Shown piece after piece: positions 25,225-34,560 of a stretch of DNA of 64,000 bases. The stretch lies in contig JAGBCD010000033.1 in NCBI GenBank assembly GCA_017938155.1, positions 17,724-81,723 of the forward strand, written 5' to 3'. Below the pieces are notes generated by a model, which searched no databases, was not told where the DNA came from, and saw only the letters and a list, made by a program, of their open reading frames with translations. How positions within the stretch are numbered: position 1 is the first letter of the stretch; every line of letters begins with the position of its first letter. Origin of the DNA: Paludibacteraceae bacterium (GTDB taxonomy: Bacteria > Bacteroidota > Bacteroidia > Bacteroidales > Paludibacteraceae). A program made the position numbers and the translations under genes.

Positions 25225-26631
25225 TCACAAATAGCAAGTTTCTCCTTTTTGTGGTATATCAATATTCCTAAATCCTGCCTCATACAAGTGGTCTTTGTAC
25301 TCAGATTGAGCAGCTGTATCACCATGAACAATGAAGGTTCTTCGAATGGCCTCTATATTTTGACAACGTTTGAAATAATCAATCATCTCACGATAATCAC
25401 CATGTCCACTAAAACCTTCTATCTTCGTAACTTCAGCTTTGATGCGATGGTCATAACCAAATATACTCACCCATTTTAGATTAGGATCTTGAATACGAGC
25501 TCCCAAAGAAGTTGGGGTACAATATCCTACTAATAATATAGTGGTAGAAGGATCACTGATGTGGTTTGCCACATGGTGTTTGATTCGTCCTGCCTCCAAC
25601 ATTCCTGATGCCGACAAAACTATACATGGTTCATGACTGGTATTCAGCCGTTTGGATTCCTTGATATCCGTGATATAATGCAACGAGTTGAATCCAAAAG
25701 GATCTGGATCAAAACGCATAGTATCTTGCACATCCTCGTTCAGAGAATCGGTGTACATTCTAAAAACCTGTGTCGCGTTGACCGACAAAGGCGAGTCAAC
25801 ATAAACAGGTATTTTCGGCAATCGACCATCGTTGTAGAGTTGATTAAGCACATAGACAATCTCTTGTGTTCGACCAACAGAGAAACTTGGGATAAGAAGT
25901 TTTCCTCGTTTGTACACACATGTAGCCTCTACGACCCCTAACAACTGCTCTTCACTTACCAAAGTATCTTCATGCAATCGATTGCCATACGTTGATTCAC
26001 AAATCAAATAGTCGCATTGCGGAAACATTTGAGGTGAACTAAGGATATGACTATGTGAACGCCCAATATCACCTGTATATGCAATACATTTCCATTCCTC
26101 GCCTTCCTTGATATCAAGACTCACGATAGCCGAACCTAACATATGACCACTATTAGTAAAGGTCACATAAACGTCATCACAAACACGAAAACGTCTATCA
26201 TAATCTACTGTTAGAAAATGTTTGAGACATTTTTCTGCATCTTGCAATTCGTAGATAGGCTTTATTTTAGGTTGTTTGAGTCTATCCATTTTTTTATTGT
26301 ACCATTTGACATCCTGCGCTTGGATAAAAGCGGTATCTGCCAACAACAAGGCACACAAATCACGTGTTGCAGGAGTACAAATAACATCACCACGAAATCC
26401 ATTCTTATACAAATAAGGAACCAATCCTGAATGGTCTATGTGCGCATGTGACAATATAACGTAATGGATGTCTTTGGGATCAAAACCCAAATCCCTATTC
26501 GCCGCATCCGTATCCATTCCTTTACCTTGAAACATACCGCAGTCCAACAAGATAGTAGTTTTATTATCCGTAGTAATCAAATGTTTACTACCGGTCACTT
26601 CGCCGGCTGCACCAAGAAATTGAATTTTCAT
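25225..26631 (-). CDS. MBL-fold / beta-CASP RNA-specificity-domain hydrolase
   Basis: 468 residues. Metal ligands HAHIDH (H62, H64, D66, H67), then a beta-CASP insert with LSASGMLEAGRIKHH and the C-terminal RMMBL domain with GFSGHGD. This is the arrangement of CPSF-73-like and YSH1-like nucleases; bacterial members may act on RNA, but the substrate is unproven. Single gene, divergent from the S9 peptidase with clear promoters on both strands. Confidence 0.9.
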   Translation of the reverse strand: MKIQFLGAAGEVTGSKHLITTDNKTTILLDCGMFQGKGMDTDAANRDLGFDPKDIHYVILSHAHIDHSGLVPYLYKNGFRGDVICTPATRDLCALLLADTAFIQAQDVKWYNKKMDRLKQPKIKPIYELQDAEKCLKHFLTVDYDRRFRVCDDVYVTFTNSGHMLGSAIVSLDIKEGEEWKCIAYTGDIGRSHSHILSSPQMFPQCDYLICESTYGNRLHEDTLVSEEQLLGVVEATCVYKRGKLLIPSFSVGRTQEIVYVLNQLYNDGRLPKIPVYVDSPLSVNATQVFRMYTDSLNEDVQDTMRFDPDPFGFNSLHYITDIKESKRLNTSHEPCIVLSASGMLEAGRIKHHVANHISDPSTTILLVGYCTPTSLGARIQDPNLKWVSIFGYDHRIKAEVTKIEGFSGHGDYREMIDYFKRCQNIEAIRRTFIVHGDTAAQSEYKDHLYEAGFRNIDIPQKGETCYL

Positions 26632-26656
26632 ATTAGTTTGATTTAAAGTTACGTCA

Positions 26657-26687
26657 CAAAATTACAAATAATTTGCCATATCACAAA
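26657..26687 (-). promoter_or_regulatory. Putative promoter for the MBL/beta-CASP gene
   Basis: Minus strand TAATTTTG (26657-26664) and TTTG (26684-26687), 19 bp apart; start codon about 26 nt downstream. It interlocks with the divergent promoter. Confidence 0.7.
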
Positions 26688-26703
26688 AAAAATTGTAATT
26701 TTG
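26672..26703 (+). promoter_or_regulatory. Putative promoter for the S9 peptidase-thioesterase pair
   Basis: TTTG (26672-26675), 20 bp, TAATTTTG (26696-26703); start codon 35 nt downstream of the -7 element. Confidence 0.75.
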
Positions 26704-26737
26704 CAGCATATTTAGTTAACAAATCAACTATTACAAA

Positions 26738-28798
26738 ATGAAACTAATCCACTATTTTATGGCATCACTTGCTATGTTGTGCGCCTCGTGTCAATCCAAT
26801 CAAGACACTTCGCTACAACCTATCACCAAACCTGAGATTCAAATCAAAGACGGGAGACTAACAGCAGAGGCCCTTTGGGCAATGGGAAGAATTGGCTCCG
26901 TAGCCATCAATCAAACAACCCAAAATATCGCATACACCGTTTCATACTACAGTGTATCTGAAAATCGTTCTACAACATGGATACGCATTGTGGACAAAAG
27001 TGGGCAAGAGGTCATTGATGAATTCGTAGGCAGTGAACCCGCCTGGTTAGACGACACCAATACACTCGTATATCTCAATGCAGGCAAAGTGTTTGTACGC
27101 CAAGACAAACAAGACATTGCTGTATCAGGATTTGACCAATCCATCGAAGGATTTCTTTTATCCCCTACCAAAGAAAAAATCGTGCTCATCACACAAGTCA
27201 AGACCATCGCGTCAACAGCCGACCAACATCCAGATCTACCATTAGCCAGCGGTCGCGTAGTGGACGATCTAATGTACAAACATTGGGATGAATGGACACA
27301 AACTGCTCCACAACCTTTTGTACATGACATGCATATAGAGTACAAGCACGAGAAAATCAATTCTATCACGGTTTGTCACCCTATTAATATATTAGAAGGC
27401 ACTCCATACGAATCACCAATGAAACCATTTGGAGGCGTAGAGCAATTAGCATGGAGTCCTGATGGCAAGACATTGGCATACACTTGCCGTAAAAAAGCGG
27501 GGTTAGAATATGCCATCTCCACCAATTCAGATATCTACCTGTATGACATTGAGACCCATACACATTGCAACATAACTGAAAATATGATGGGATACGACAC
27601 CAACCCTTCATTCTCTCAAGATGGCAAGCATATCGCATGGTTGTCAATGGAACGAGATGGATACGAAAGCGATGAAAACAGACTTTTTGTTCTTGACCTT
27701 GCTACAGGACAAAAAACATTTGTCTCTGAAGGATTAGACACCAATGTGGACGCATATTATTGGAAAGATAACGAACATATTGTCTTCTCCGCTTGCTGGC
27801 ACGCCACCGTTCAACTATACGAAACAAACCTTTTAGGAGAGCGCAAACAATTGACTCAAGGTCAATACGACCATGTACCTGTTGCCTCAATAGGTGACCA
27901 ACTATATTACCTCCGCCACTCCATGCGCGAAGCGAACGAGTTGTTTGTCAACAATTGCCAAATCACATATGAGAATAAGAATATTTACGATCAAATCACC
28001 ATGGGTAAGGTGGAACCTATCTGGCAAAAAACATCCGATGGAAAACAAATGTTGACGTGGATCATTTACCCACCCCATTTTGACCCTAATCGCAAATATC
28101 CAACACTGCTTTACTGCGAAGGAGGTCCACAATCGCCTGTATCTCAATTCTGGAGTTTCCGTTGGAACTTCATGATGATGGCAGCTCATGATTATATTGT
28201 CGTTGCCCCTAACCGTAGAGGCCTACCAGGCTTTGGCAAAGAATGGAACGAACAAATTAGTGGAGACTATGGAGGACAATGCATGAAAGATTATTTGTAT
28301 GCCATTGATCAATTCGCAGCGTCTAATAAATTCGTTGACAAAGATAGATTAGGTTGTGTAGGAGCATCATTTGGAGGGTTCTCTGTTTATTGGTTAGCAG
28401 GACATCATGACAAACGATTCAAAGCCTTCATTGCACATGATGGCATCTTCAACATGGAAATGCAATATTTGGAAACAGAAGAAAAATGGTTTGCTAATTG
28501 GGATATGGGAGGTGCATATTGGGACAAAAACAACCTTATCGCACAACAAACATTCGCCAATTCACCGCACAAATTTGTAGATAAATGGGACACCCCTATA
28601 CTATGCATTCATGGAGAAAAAGACTACCGTATTTTAGCCAATCAAAGCATGGCTGCATTTGACGCTGCTAAGATGCGTGGGATTCCCGCACAACTATTGA
28701 TTTTCCCCGATGAAAACCATTGGGTATTGAAGCCACAAAATGGAATATTATGGCAACGTACATTCTTCAACTGGTTAGATGAATGGTTAAAAAATTGA
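26738..28798 (+). CDS. S9 family peptidase (prolyl-oligopeptidase/acylaminoacyl type), probable lipoprotein
   Basis: 686 residues. N-terminal signal with a lipoprotein-like LCASC (cysteine near residue 18), a beta-propeller region with WD40-like repeats (QLAWSPDGKTLAYTCRK, NPSFSQDGKHIAWLSMERDG) and a C-terminal alpha/beta hydrolase. Catalytic triad S544 (GASFGG), D629 (GEKDYRI) and H661 (ENHW). It resembles DPP5-like dipeptidyl peptidases of Porphyromonas and relatives, which feed on peptides in the periplasm. Four bases separate it from the thioesterase gene. Confidence 0.92.
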   Translation: MKLIHYFMASLAMLCASCQSNQDTSLQPITKPEIQIKDGRLTAEALWAMGRIGSVAINQTTQNIAYTVSYYSVSENRSTTWIRIVDKSGQEVIDEFVGSEPAWLDDTNTLVYLNAGKVFVRQDKQDIAVSGFDQSIEGFLLSPTKEKIVLITQVKTIASTADQHPDLPLASGRVVDDLMYKHWDEWTQTAPQPFVHDMHIEYKHEKINSITVCHPINILEGTPYESPMKPFGGVEQLAWSPDGKTLAYTCRKKAGLEYAISTNSDIYLYDIETHTHCNITENMMGYDTNPSFSQDGKHIAWLSMERDGYESDENRLFVLDLATGQKTFVSEGLDTNVDAYYWKDNEHIVFSACWHATVQLYETNLLGERKQLTQGQYDHVPVASIGDQLYYLRHSMREANELFVNNCQITYENKNIYDQITMGKVEPIWQKTSDGKQMLTWIIYPPHFDPNRKYPTLLYCEGGPQSPVSQFWSFRWNFMMMAAHDYIVVAPNRRGLPGFGKEWNEQISGDYGGQCMKDYLYAIDQFAASNKFVDKDRLGCVGASFGGFSVYWLAGHHDKRFKAFIAHDGIFNMEMQYLETEEKWFANWDMGGAYWDKNNLIAQQTFANSPHKFVDKWDTPILCIHGEKDYRILANQSMAAFDAAKMRGIPAQLLIFPDENHWVLKPQNGILWQRTFFNWLDEWLKN

Positions 28799-28802
28799 TC
28801 CG

Positions 28803-29531
28803 ATGAAATACCACTTCCACTATGAGATTCAACCACAAGATGTGGATTGCAACCGTAAACTCAGATTATACACCTTAGAAAATTACCTACTCAACACAGC
28901 AGGAAGCATCGCTGGAACTCTTGGTTTTGGACTTCCACAATTATTACCTTATGGATATACATGGATAATAACCCACCTATACCTTGAAATACTCAAAATG
29001 CCCACCCACGGCGACCAACTAAAGATAGAAACGTGGATAGAACAAAATGCGCACATGCTCTCTACACGTAATTTCAAATTGTATTGCAACGACGAGTTAA
29101 TTGGACAAGCTAAAAGTATTTGGGCGGTTATTGATATCCAAAAACGAAACATTGTCAATGTTTTCGATTCACCCATGTTTACTGACAGTGTTGATGGCGA
29201 AGTATTGCCTATCAAAAGAGCACAACGCTTTGGCAATTTGGAGGAATATGATGGAGTACAAGCACACACGATTACCTATTCGGACGTGGATTACAACAAC
29301 CACTGCAATTCATGCAAATACCTTGAAATCATGTTAGATGCCGAGCGTCCAACATGGCTCAATGAGGGAATAAGATTGGATATCACTTATGTGAAAGAAA
29401 TCTACTTCAAAGAAACAATGAACACCCTTTGGAAATACAATGAAGATGAAATTGTATATCAACAAAAAAACAAAGAAAATACAACTTGCTGCAACGCAAG
29501 AATTTCCAAAATAGAAAAACTAAGTTGTTGA
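28803..29531 (+). CDS. Acyl-ACP thioesterase
   Basis: 242 residues with two hotdog domains of the FatA/FatB family: EIQPQDVDCNRKLRLYTLENYL (about 8-28) in the first and SDVDYNNHCNSCKYLEIMLD (about 160-179) in the second, the latter carrying the catalytic Asn/His region. It releases free fatty acids from acyl-ACP. Co-transcribed with the S9 peptidase upstream; the functional link is not evident. A terminator follows. Confidence 0.9.
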   Translation: MKYHFHYEIQPQDVDCNRKLRLYTLENYLLNTAGSIAGTLGFGLPQLLPYGYTWIITHLYLEILKMPTHGDQLKIETWIEQNAHMLSTRNFKLYCNDELIGQAKSIWAVIDIQKRNIVNVFDSPMFTDSVDGEVLPIKRAQRFGNLEEYDGVQAHTITYSDVDYNNHCNSCKYLEIMLDAERPTWLNEGIRLDITYVKEIYFKETMNTLWKYNEDEIVYQQKNKENTTCCNARISKIEKLSC

Positions 29532-29568
29532 AAAGTTTTCTAACTTAGACAACTTTGCAACATTCAAT

Positions 29569-29610
29569 AAAACGTAAGTGGTTAATTACAAACCACTTAC
29601 GTTTTTATTT
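29569..29610 (+). terminator. Terminator after the thioesterase gene
   Basis: 15-bp perfect stem aaaacgtaagtggtt (29569-29583) with its complement at 29591-29605, 7-base loop, then a T-rich tail. Confidence 0.88.
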
Positions 29611-29655
29611 TGGATAACTATTACATAATTGTTGAAAACTTTTTTATTCACTTTC

Positions 29656-29687
29656 GTTGCACATATTGAAAATATGTAATACCTTTG
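29656..29687 (+). promoter_or_regulatory. Putative promoter for nrdJ
   Basis: GTTG (29656-29659), 20 bp, TACCTTTG (29680-29687). The leader to the ATG at 29763 is about 70 nt; I did not find a cobalamin-riboswitch B12 box in it. Confidence 0.6.
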
Positions 29688-29762
29688 CACCGATTTTCCG
29701 CAACTACGTAAGAGTATATAAATTGAAAGTAAAATATAATTAAAAAAACACATATACCAACC

Positions 29763-32321
29763 ATGGAAAAAAAGATTTACACACAAAAACAAGCAGAAGA
29801 AGCATCTGTTGCCTATTTCAACGGAGATGAACTGGCTGCTCGTGTATGGTCTACCAAGTATGCTTTGAAAGACAGTTTTGGCAATCTGTACGAATGCACG
29901 CCAGATGACATGCACCATCGTCTCGCCAGAGAGATTGCGCGTATTGAGAGCAACTATGCCAATCCAATGTCTGAGAATGAGTTGTACGAACTGATGAAAA
30001 ACTTCCGATACATCGTTCCACAAGGAAGCCCTATGACAGGCATAGGAAATGATTATCAGGTAGCAAGTTTGAGCAACTGTTTTGTTATTGGACAAGATGG
30101 TAGTGCTGATAGTTATGGTGCAATCATACAAATAGATGAAGAACAGGTACAGTTGATGAAACGACGCGGCGGTGTAGGCCACGATTTGAGTCATGTCCGT
30201 CCTCATGGTAGTCCTGTAAAAAACTCAGCCCTCACCTCAACAGGTCTTGTTCCTTTCATGGAACGTTACAGCAACTCCACGAGAGAGGTAGCGCAAGATG
30301 GTCGTAGAGGCGCTTTGATGTTGAGCGTCAGCATCAAGCACCCTGATAGTGAAGCATTTATTGATGCCAAGATGGAGTCAGGCAAGGTTACTGGAGCCAA
30401 TGTTTCGGTGAAGATATTAGACGACTTCATGCAAGCAGCAGTGTCCAACAAAAAATACTTGCAACAATACCCTATTGACTCTGCCAACCCAACATTTACC
30501 AAAGAGGTAGATGCCAAAAAGATTTGGGACAAGATTATCCACAACGCATGGAAATCAGCCGAACCTGGAGTTCTATTTTGGGACACGATTATCCGTGAAT
30601 CAGTACCTGACTGCTATGCTGATTTAGGTTACAAAACTGTTAGTACCAACCCTTGCGGAGAGATTCCATTGTGTCCATACGATAGCTGTAGATTGTTGGC
30701 TATCAATCTATATAGTTATGTCAAGAATCCTTTCACACCTCAAGCGGAGTTTGATTTTGAGTTATTCAAGCAACACGTTGCTGTAGCTCAACGTATGATG
30801 GATGATATTATTGATCTTGAGATGGAGAAGATTGAGCGTATCTTGCTCAAGATTTCTTCTGACCCAGAATCCGATAGCATCAAACGTACAGAGCGTGAGT
30901 TGTGGGAGAAAATCATGAAAAAAACCGTTCAAGGTCGTCGTACAGGTGTAGGAACAACAGCAGAAGGAGATATGTTAGCCGCTATGGGATTGCGCTATGG
31001 TTCCGAAGAAGCTACGGCATTCTCCGTAGAGGTTCACAAAACATTGGCTTTGGCTGCCTACAGAAGCAGTGTCATGATGGCCAAAGAACGTGGCGCATTT
31101 GCAGTATATGATGCTCAACGTGAAGAGAACAACCCTTACATCCAACGCATCAAAGAAGCAGATCCAGACTTGTACGAGTTGATGACCAAATATGGTCGTC
31201 GCAACATTGCTTGTTTGACTATTGCTCCTACAGGAACGACGAGTATCATGACCCAAACAACCAGTGGTATTGAACCAGTATTCCAACCGGTATATCGTCG
31301 CAGACGCAAGGTTAATCCAAACGACAAGAATGTGCATGTTGACTTGGTAGATGAAGTGGGAGATAGTTTTGAAGAATATGTTGTTTTCCATCACAATTTC
31401 ATCACTTGGATGAATGCCAATGGACACCCATACGACCCTACTCATCGATATACAGCTGCAGAAATAGACGAATTGGTACAAGAGTCACCTTACTACAAAG
31501 CGACTGCCAACGATGTAGATTGGTTAGCTAAGGTTAGAATGCAAGGGGCTATCCAAAAATGGGTTGACCATTCCATATCCGTTACCATCAACCTTCCAAA
31601 TGATGTAAACGAGGAACTCGTTCGTCAGTTGTACGAAGAAGCATGGAGATGCGGTTGCAAAGGATGTACAGTATATAGAGATGGTTCGAGAACTGGTGTT
31701 TTGGAAGGCATCAAAGAAAAGAAAAAAGAAGAAGAGAAAAAAGACGAGAAAAATTGCGTTTGCTTTGACAATAAAGTACGCATTAGACCTGCAGAACTGG
31801 AATGTGATGTCGTACGTTTCCAAAACAACAAAGACAAATGGATTGCTTTTGTAGGTCTTAAAGATGGACATCCATATGAGATTTTCACCGGACTTGCAGA
31901 TGACGAGGATGGAATCTTGCTACCTAAATCAGTCACCAAAGGTAAGATCATTCGTACAGTACTTGAAGATGGGACAAAACGCTATGACTTCCAGTTTGTC
32001 AACTCAAGAGGTTTCAAAACAACCATGGAAGGCTTGAGTTACAAGTTTGATAAAGAGTTCTGGAACTATGCAAAACTGATTTCTGGTGTCTTGCGTTATG
32101 GCATGCCTATCGATCAAGTTGTAAAAATGATCAATGGACTACAAATGGATTCAGAGACGATCAACTCCTGGAAAGTGGGTGTAGAAAGAGCTCTCAAGAA
32201 ATACATTCAAGACGGAACCATTGTACAAGGACAAGTATGTCCCAACTGCGGTCAAGCATTGATTTTTGAAGAAGGTTGCATGCATTGTAGAGAATGCGGC
32301 TATAGCAAATGTGGCGGATAA
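29763..32321 (+). CDS. nrdJ: Adenosylcobalamin-dependent ribonucleotide reductase (class II)
   Basis: Reduces ribonucleotides to deoxyribonucleotides using a cobalamin-generated thiyl radical, without oxygen. 852 residues. Early landmarks are VPQGSPMTGIG, SLSNCFVIG (substrate-site cysteine) and MKRRGGVGHDLSHVRP; the central active-site region has STNPCGEIPLCPYDSCRL; IAPTGTTS follows. The C-terminus carries CPNCGQAL and CRECGYSKCGG, a zinc-ribbon with the CxxC used to re-reduce the active site. The Lys/Glu-rich stretch near residue 650 (KEKKKEEEKKDEK) is a linker. Requires B12 supply. Confidence 0.95.
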   Translation: MEKKIYTQKQAEEASVAYFNGDELAARVWSTKYALKDSFGNLYECTPDDMHHRLAREIARIESNYANPMSENELYELMKNFRYIVPQGSPMTGIGNDYQVASLSNCFVIGQDGSADSYGAIIQIDEEQVQLMKRRGGVGHDLSHVRPHGSPVKNSALTSTGLVPFMERYSNSTREVAQDGRRGALMLSVSIKHPDSEAFIDAKMESGKVTGANVSVKILDDFMQAAVSNKKYLQQYPIDSANPTFTKEVDAKKIWDKIIHNAWKSAEPGVLFWDTIIRESVPDCYADLGYKTVSTNPCGEIPLCPYDSCRLLAINLYSYVKNPFTPQAEFDFELFKQHVAVAQRMMDDIIDLEMEKIERILLKISSDPESDSIKRTERELWEKIMKKTVQGRRTGVGTTAEGDMLAAMGLRYGSEEATAFSVEVHKTLALAAYRSSVMMAKERGAFAVYDAQREENNPYIQRIKEADPDLYELMTKYGRRNIACLTIAPTGTTSIMTQTTSGIEPVFQPVYRRRRKVNPNDKNVHVDLVDEVGDSFEEYVVFHHNFITWMNANGHPYDPTHRYTAAEIDELVQESPYYKATANDVDWLAKVRMQGAIQKWVDHSISVTINLPNDVNEELVRQLYEEAWRCGCKGCTVYRDGSRTGVLEGIKEKKKEEEKKDEKNCVCFDNKVRIRPAELECDVVRFQNNKDKWIAFVGLKDGHPYEIFTGLADDEDGILLPKSVTKGKIIRTVLEDGTKRYDFQFVNSRGFKTTMEGLSYKFDKEFWNYAKLISGVLRYGMPIDQVVKMINGLQMDSETINSWKVGVERALKKYIQDGTIVQGQVCPNCGQALIFEEGCMHCRECGYSKCGG

Positions 32322-32348
32322 AACATGATGCTATCAACTAAACTTACA

Positions 32349-32384
32349 AACAAAGGATGATACACGTATCATCCCTTGTTTTAT
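32349..32384 (+). terminator. Terminator after nrdJ
   Basis: Inverted repeat aacaaaggatgatac (32349-32363) with 32366-32380, one G-T mismatch, followed by TTTTAT. Confidence 0.75.
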
Positions 32385-32504
32385 ACGACACTTCTCATTT
32401 CATGTTAGAGCACCATTGGTATTAACCGTATCATAAAACGCTTCTATTTTTTGAGCACATATACATAGAAGCATGTTTTGATAAAAACAAAGTCACTAAA
32501 ACAA

Positions 32505-33233
32505 ATGAAACTATTAGACATGGATAGTTTTAACATCAAATCAGTCTTACTACAAGCAGGGTCAATAGTACTATTGACAGGACTTATTTCTTGTTTTGCT
32601 GCATGCAGTAATAATTCGTCTGAACGTCTAAAATCTACATCCTCAGAAATTATTGAAGACACCATGGTGTCTTATCCAGGCCGAACTTTTAGTTATACAG
32701 AAAAGTTCCGCGACTCACAAGCCAAACAAGTACAAGCTGCGCAAGCCATTGGATTGCGCACCCCACCACAAAATCGTCAAGAGGCAGCTCGCATGCGTAG
32801 CTCCCTACGCGAAATAAAGACAAACGAATATTATGTGGTTGATTCACTCACGCACTCTATTCCCTATTTAGTACCTACAGCCGCGAGAGAGTTAGAACGG
32901 ATAGGTAAAGAGTTTGCAGATATCTTACAACGTAATGGTTTGCCGCAATACCGATTCTACGTAACCAGTGTATTACGAACCAAAGACGATGTAAAGCATC
33001 TTCAGAAAAGCGGAAACGTCAATGCCACGAATCAATCATGCCATTGCTATGGCACTACGTTCGACTTGGCATATTTCCGTTTTGATAAGGTAACACGCAC
33101 ACGTGAGTATATGCATCAAGATAATCTAAAACTAGTATTAGGTCAGGTGCTTCTCAACGAACAACGAGCAGGTCGTATCTATGTCAAATACGAACGTAAA
33201 CAAGCATGTTTCCATATCACAGTACGACAATAG
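32505..33233 (+). CDS. DUF5715 family lipoprotein
   Basis: About 242 residues from the ATG at 32505; an upstream in-frame TTG (32478) is less likely. Lipoprotein signal ending FAACSNN. The conserved part has VVDSLTHSIPYLVP, TSVLRTKDDVKHLQ and HCYGTTFDLAY with a C-terminal ACFHITV. The SxHxxGxxxD-like spacing HCYGTTFD and the final His resemble the zinc site of M15-type D,D-peptidases, so a peptidoglycan-related role is possible; that is inference. Single gene between nrdJ and the accessory region. Confidence 0.82.
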   Translation: MKLLDMDSFNIKSVLLQAGSIVLLTGLISCFAACSNNSSERLKSTSSEIIEDTMVSYPGRTFSYTEKFRDSQAKQVQAAQAIGLRTPPQNRQEAARMRSSLREIKTNEYYVVDSLTHSIPYLVPTAARELERIGKEFADILQRNGLPQYRFYVTSVLRTKDDVKHLQKSGNVNATNQSCHCYGTTFDLAYFRFDKVTRTREYMHQDNLKLVLGQVLLNEQRAGRIYVKYERKQACFHITVRQ

Positions 33234-33382
33234 TTTGCTATCTTCCACAACGACTTTCCATCAGGCATATCTTCTTCCTTAGGAAACATTCCTGCATTTG
33301 CATCGGAATATGCTAAGGTTGGAGTAACACGCTCGTCAGCGGCAACTAACACCCACATACTATCTTGAGAAACTGCATACAT
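33234..33382 (-). pseudogene. Remnant of a C10-peptidase-type propeptide (Spi-like) domain
   Basis: Reading leftward from 33382, the frame encodes MYAVSQDSMWVLVAADERVT, then PTLAYSDANAGMF and DMPDGKSLWKI. The order 'ADER..PTLAYSD..(F)..(M)P' matches the propeptide/inhibitor domain of streptopain-type (C10) cysteine peptidases, usually written SGDDR.P.LGYSD. The frame is closed upstream by TAA four codons before and runs out into the opposite end of the DUF5715 gene, with no signal peptide and no catalytic domain. It is therefore a gene fragment. Assignment is by motif resemblance only. Confidence 0.5.
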
Positions 33383-33411
33383 TACTGGAGATTATAAGTA
33401 CAATTTACTTT

Positions 33412-34227
33412 TTATTTTATACTAATATTGGAAAGTTCTCGTTTTTTAATATGCTCTATTAAGCAATTCTTGTAAATATTCTGCATACTATCACAGAAAG
33501 CTAGATATGCCTCATATTTAGGAGAGTGATCCTGATAGTAACGATGTGCTAAAGGAGCAGATAATCCATCCCAATACAATCGTATACTATAATCACCAGA
33601 AAACTCTTTATCAGGATAAGGAGGATTTTTGCTAATACCGCGCAATTGATCTAATAATCGAATTGGTATCATGTTTACAGATGATAAATCAATATGCTGA
33701 GCACTTTGATTGTCCGTCCAATATATCGGAGATAGGTCTTTCAAATCTGACCATAAGATGTTAGTAACAAAAGTATGGTGTTGTACCAAGTCTATTACAC
33801 GTTGAGAATACCATTCTTTCTGGCTAATCAAAGTGATGTGATAAAAATAGTTCCATCTCCAATCTATTAAAACATATCCGTCTACCAACTCAATATAGGG
33901 CGAAGTACCACATATATTTAATTCTTTTTCAGCAAAATTCACAAAATCTGCATATGAAGTAAATTGAAAATATGGATTGTACATAAAACTAATAGTATCT
34001 TCTTCATATACAAATCCATTACCTACAACCATTGTATTATAAGTTATGATAGGATGACCAGCAACCAGATATTTTTCTTGAGTCTTGTCGTTAAATTTTA
34101 AAATAGTTAGATTGGATTGTCCTGGATTTGCATTGTCTATAATTGGGTCAGATGTACAACTGCACAATAGTAAGCTTACCATGTGCAACATAAAAAAATG
34201 TGTCGTAATATATAATTTTGTTTTCAT
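33412..34227 (-). CDS. Lipoprotein of unknown function
   Basis: 271 residues. Lipoprotein signal with LLCSC (C24). The rest has no motif I recognise: a beta-rich, Tyr/Trp-rich chain with a Lys/Arg-rich C-terminal helix (NCLIEHIKKRELSNISIK). Shares the leftward direction of the accessory region and is flanked on both sides by broken genes, so its expression is uncertain. No promoter of the usual pattern was found upstream. Confidence 0.65.
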   Translation of the reverse strand: MKTKLYITTHFFMLHMVSLLLCSCTSDPIIDNANPGQSNLTILKFNDKTQEKYLVAGHPIITYNTMVVGNGFVYEEDTISFMYNPYFQFTSYADFVNFAEKELNICGTSPYIELVDGYVLIDWRWNYFYHITLISQKEWYSQRVIDLVQHHTFVTNILWSDLKDLSPIYWTDNQSAQHIDLSSVNMIPIRLLDQLRGISKNPPYPDKEFSGDYSIRLYWDGLSAPLAHRYYQDHSPKYEAYLAFCDSMQNIYKNCLIEHIKKRELSNISIK

Positions 34228-34304
34228 GATTCATTCAATTAAGAGGTTTTACTTTAGTTTGCTTAAAACATTCTATTGGGTATTTCATACCAGGAAAGAA
34301 AGCA

Positions 34305-34541
34305 TTAGAAGCCTGAAGAATTCTCTATATTAGCAATACACATATAATTTGTAGAATCCCGACTTATAGCTTCTATAGATAAAATTTCTCTTATTAGAGG
34401 ATTTCCATCTACACCTGGTGCATATTGTGGAGTTGCAACAAGAAATGTATATGCTATATCTTCTATTTCCGATAGTTGATATTCTTGTGCATGTATAAAA
34501 CTGCCGACACACAGCAAAAGTATAATCAATATTCGTTTCAT
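34305..34541 (-). pseudogene. Short secreted ORF, probably a truncated gene
   Basis: 78 codons: signal peptide (MKRILIILLLCVGSFIHA-QE) plus a 60-residue chain ending NYMCIANIENSSGF and TAA. Start and layout (signal peptide, helix EIEDIAYTFL, then a strand ending in GF) resemble the beginning of a C10-peptidase propeptide, which would continue with VIVSADD-type sequence. A one-base shift near 34320 opens about 25 more codons (through FFPGMKYPIECF) that stop at 34235, so a frameshifted small protein is the alternative. Evidence for either is modest. Confidence 0.4.
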
Positions 34542-34560
34542 AGTATTCTACATGAAATAA

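Noticed and set aside
29660-29762. Cobalamin riboswitch before nrdJ
   Set aside because: No B12-box-like sequence or suitable stems seen in the short leader.
29586-30206. Leftward 206-codon ORF opposite the nrdJ start
   Set aside because: It crosses a terminator and the nrdJ promoter and is antisense to conserved nrdJ codons; no domain is visible.
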